A stretch of 64,000 bases of DNA from Peribacillus sp044761665 (lineage in GTDB: Bacteria > Bacillota > Bacilli > Bacillales > DSM-1321). How positions within the stretch are numbered: position 1 is the first letter of the stretch; the number at the start of each line of letters is the position of its first letter. A model generated the notes under the pieces. The model worked only from the letters and a program-made list of their open reading frames with translations, was not told where the DNA came from and searched no databases. Of the stretch, positions 62,054-64,000 are shown piece by piece. The position numbers were made by a program, and so were the translations under genes. The stretch spans positions 1 through 64,000 of the forward strand of contig NZ_JBIWCW010000002.1 in assembly GCF_044761665.1 (NCBI RefSeq). Reading direction: 5' to 3'.

Positions 62054-62658
62054 GGAAAATAGCAGTCGTCGACGGAGGAAGTTCGCAACACCACCGGACA
62101 TATACTGAACCGAAATATAAAAAGTATATAGAGAAACTTATTTACCTTCCCGATTTAGAGGAAACGCCAATAGATGAATTCGATGTACTTCTGCTTCCAT
62201 CCCAGCTGCATATGGGCCTTCTCATGAAATCCATGAAAAAAATAATGGATTTTGCCGATAAGGGAGGAATTATCGTATCCTTTGGACCACAGCTAAACGA
62301 GTGGCTTCCGGGACATAATTGGGAGTTCAGGGAAACGAACTTTTGGTGGTGGCTTGAGAAGGATGCCAAAAGTGGTTTAGTGCTGCAACGTCCCGATCAT
62401 GATTTATTCAGCCGCTATTTGACACTTGCTGATGCGACATGGCATCAACACGGCGTATATTGGCCTCCAGGAGGAACCGATATCCTGATTTCAACAGAAG
62501 ATGGGGGAGCGGTCTTATACATTGATAAGGTCAGTACCAAAGGGACTTGGGTAATTATGACACTTGATCCCGACTATCACTATGGCTCGTATTTCATGCC
62601 TGCAACCGAGAGATTTCTGGATGGATTCTTCCCTTGGCTAGCGGAAGGTGAAGTGTGA
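62050..62658 (+). CDS. Conserved protein B2 (second copy)
   Basis: A 202-residue paralogue of the protein at 54449, about nine tenths identical by eye, with every His/Trp block (SSQHHRTYTEPKY, NFWWWLEKD, TWHQHGVYWPP) kept. B is thus more constrained than A between copies. The ATG overlaps the A2 stop, as in copy 1, but no FtsE-like gene follows; a terminator does. Function unknown. Confidence 0.78.
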   Translation: MRKIAVVDGGSSQHHRTYTEPKYKKYIEKLIYLPDLEETPIDEFDVLLLPSQLHMGLLMKSMKKIMDFADKGGIIVSFGPQLNEWLPGHNWEFRETNFWWWLEKDAKSGLVLQRPDHDLFSRYLTLADATWHQHGVYWPPGGTDILISTEDGGAVLYIDKVSTKGTWVIMTLDPDYHYGSYFMPATERFLDGFFPWLAEGEV

Positions 62659-62682
62659 AAAACTAAAGATGTCTAAAATGAA

Positions 62683-62717
62683 GGGCTTCGGAGAACTGTT
62701 TTCCGTAGCCTTTTTTT
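62683..62717 (+). terminator. Terminator after the second A-B pair
   Basis: GGCTTCGGA pairs with TTCCGTAGCC (one mismatch) around a short loop, followed by seven T residues. Confidence 0.82.
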
Positions 62718-62811
62718 GTATGGTTTTTTCTTAAGAGCCGAAAGATCCTTTGTCTTAGATGAAGAAGAGAAACGAGTCCCTGAGATTTACCTTTAACTTT
62801 TGGAGAATCCC

Positions 62812-62837
62812 GTTTACCCACGAAAATATGGTGGTAT
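62812..62837 (+). promoter_or_regulatory. Candidate SigB promoter for katE
   Basis: GTTTAC (62812-62817), 14 bp, then TGGTAT (62832-62837), each one base from the SigB consensus GTTTAA-N12-15-GGGTAT. B. subtilis katE is SigB dependent, which supports the reading. No PerR box was seen. Confidence 0.45.
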
Positions 62838-62914
62838 TAAAGATTAAGAAAACTATCAGTATACATACATCAGGAAATCGACTTTTTTAGATAATGCGGG
62901 AGGGAATGACAAGG

Positions 62915-64000
62915 ATGACAAAAGAAAACGAACATAGCAAGAACAAACAGTTGGAACAATATCGAGTGGATGATACCGGTAAAAAGATGACAACCAATCA
63001 AGGATTGCGAGTTTCCGAAGATGAACATTCTTTGACGGCGGGTGATCGTGGTCCAACGTTGATGGAGGACTTTCATTTCCGAGAAAAAATGACTCATTTT
63101 GACCATGAGCGTATTCCCGAGCGAATTGTACATGCACGTGGATCTGGCGCACATGGTTATTTCCAGGTTTATGAGTCAATGAGGGAATACACAAAGGCAA
63201 AATTTCTACAAGACCCTTCTGTTAAGACACCAGTATTTGTCCGTTACTCGACTGTAGCGGGTTCTCGCGGTTCAGCTGATTCGGTCCGGGATGTCCGTGG
63301 ATTTTCAACGAAGTTCTATACCGAAGAGGGGAACTATGACTTAGTTGGGAATAATATTCCGGTATTTTTCATTCAAGATGCCCTTAAGTTCCCGGATTTA
63401 ATCCATGCGGTTAAACCAGAACCTCATAATGAAATACCTCAAGCTGCATCAGCCCATGATACATTTTGGGATTTTGTTGCCAATAATGAAGAAACAGCCC
63501 ACATGGTCATGTGGCATTTGTCGGATAGGGCCATTCCTAGAAGTTTTCGCATGATGGAAGGCTTTGGCGTGCACACCTTCCGTTTTGTGAACGAAGAAGG
63601 AGTTTCCCATTTCGTCAAATTCCATTGGAAACCGGTTCTTGGTGTGAAATCTCTTGTTTGGGACGAGGCACAAAAAATTGCCGGGAAAAATTCCGATTTC
63701 CACCGACAAGATTTGTGGGAGGCCATTGAAATGGGGAATTATCCCGAGTTTGAATTTGGCGTGCAAATGATTAAGGAAGAAGATGAATTCAACTTCGACT
63801 TCGATATCCTGGATCCTACAAAACTATGGCCAGAAGAACAGATACCCGTGAAAATCATCGGGAAAATGGTATTGAACAGAAATACGGATAACTTCTTTGC
63901 CGAGACGGAGCAAATCGCCTTCCATCCTGGACATGTCGTCCCTGGTATTGACTTCTCCAATGACCCATTACTTCAAGGACGATTATTCTCGTATACGGAT
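62915..64000 (+). CDS. katE: Catalase KatE (partial, runs off the window)
   Basis: The first 362 residues of a large-subunit type catalase, which converts hydrogen peroxide to water and oxygen. Distal His73 (RIVHARGSGAHGYF) and the Asn of DLVGNNIPVFF (145-147) are present; the proximal Tyr and C-terminal domain lie beyond base 64000. The wording is very close to B. subtilis KatE from EHSK..QLEQYR onward. ATG 62915 lies 10 bp after GGGAGGG; ATG 62906 is too close to that site. Single gene after a terminator. Confidence 0.95.
   Translation, partial: MTKENEHSKNKQLEQYRVDDTGKKMTTNQGLRVSEDEHSLTAGDRGPTLMEDFHFREKMTHFDHERIPERIVHARGSGAHGYFQVYESMREYTKAKFLQDPSVKTPVFVRYSTVAGSRGSADSVRDVRGFSTKFYTEEGNYDLVGNNIPVFFIQDALKFPDLIHAVKPEPHNEIPQAASAHDTFWDFVANNEETAHMVMWHLSDRAIPRSFRMMEGFGVHTFRFVNEEGVSHFVKFHWKPVLGVKSLVWDEAQKIAGKNSDFHRQDLWEAIEMGNYPEFEFGVQMIKEEDEFNFDFDILDPTKLWPEEQIPVKIIGKMVLNRNTDNFFAETEQIAFHPGHVVPGIDFSNDPLLQGRLFSYTD

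Noticed and set aside
1..64000. CRISPR arrays, insertion sequences, prophage, restriction or classical defence genes
   Set aside because: No regular direct-repeat array, transposase, integrase, phage structural or nuclease-defence gene was seen among the reading frames.

Overview
The window is the replication-origin region of a low-GC, spore-forming Bacillaceae chromosome. The gene order rrn-gyrA-gyrB-remB-recF-yaaA-dnaN-dnaA-oriC-rpmH-rnpA-spoIIIJ-jag-mnmE-mnmG-rsmG-noc-soj-spo0J matches the Bacillus subtilis origin, and sporulation-linked genes (spoIIIJ, soj/spo0J, yyaC) are present. Protein wording and the extra genes look like a Peribacillus/Bacillus simplex type organism, but the genus is an inference.

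Layout. 1-312: tandem promoters and leader of an rRNA operon that leaves the window on the minus strand. 313-10781 (minus strand): an HD-GYP-like protein, gyrA, gyrB, remB, recF, yaaA, dnaN, dnaA. The origin is bipartite: an unwinding element with DnaA-trios between dnaA and dnaN, and a DnaA-box cluster with Spo0A-type boxes upstream of dnaA. 11714-32968 (plus strand): ribosome, membrane insertion, tRNA modification, chromosome segregation (noc, soj, spo0J, an internal parS, a Noc-site candidate), rpsF-ssb-rpsR with an S6:S18-type leader, gdpP, rplI, the replicative helicase and purA. 33185-33557: tRNA-Lys, -Glu, -Asp and -Phe. 33984-42592: an M23 endopeptidase behind WalR-type boxes, the walRKHIJ operon and htrC. 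42593-47050: a DnaA-box cluster around a small Cys/His protein gene, rlmH, a second-type RlmN paralogue, an IsdG/HmoA-like haem monooxygenase and a DbpA-type RNA helicase.

47255-62658 is the accessory part and the most interesting. A Fur-boxed LysR regulator precedes an apparent nine-gene operon: a family-5 solute-binding lipoprotein, a permease, a permease-ATPase fusion, a second ATPase, two cytosolic proteins of unknown family (called A and B here), an FtsE/FtsX-like ABC pair, a secreted CwlO/PcsB-like coiled-coil protein lacking a recognisable hydrolase domain, and a secreted SLH-like protein with a C-terminal membrane anchor. A second A-B gene pair lies about 7 kb downstream, after a DUF5105-type lipoprotein and a TcaA-like protein. 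Both A-B operons are preceded by the same arrangement: two 15-bp LysR-type sites set 21 bp apart, then a Fur box about 95 bp further on. I read this as one iron-responsive, LysR-controlled system linking a peptide/metallophore-type importer to an envelope FtsEX-type machine. Its substrate and function cannot be read from sequence.

The window ends inside a KatE-type catalase gene. I saw no CRISPR array, insertion sequence or prophage.
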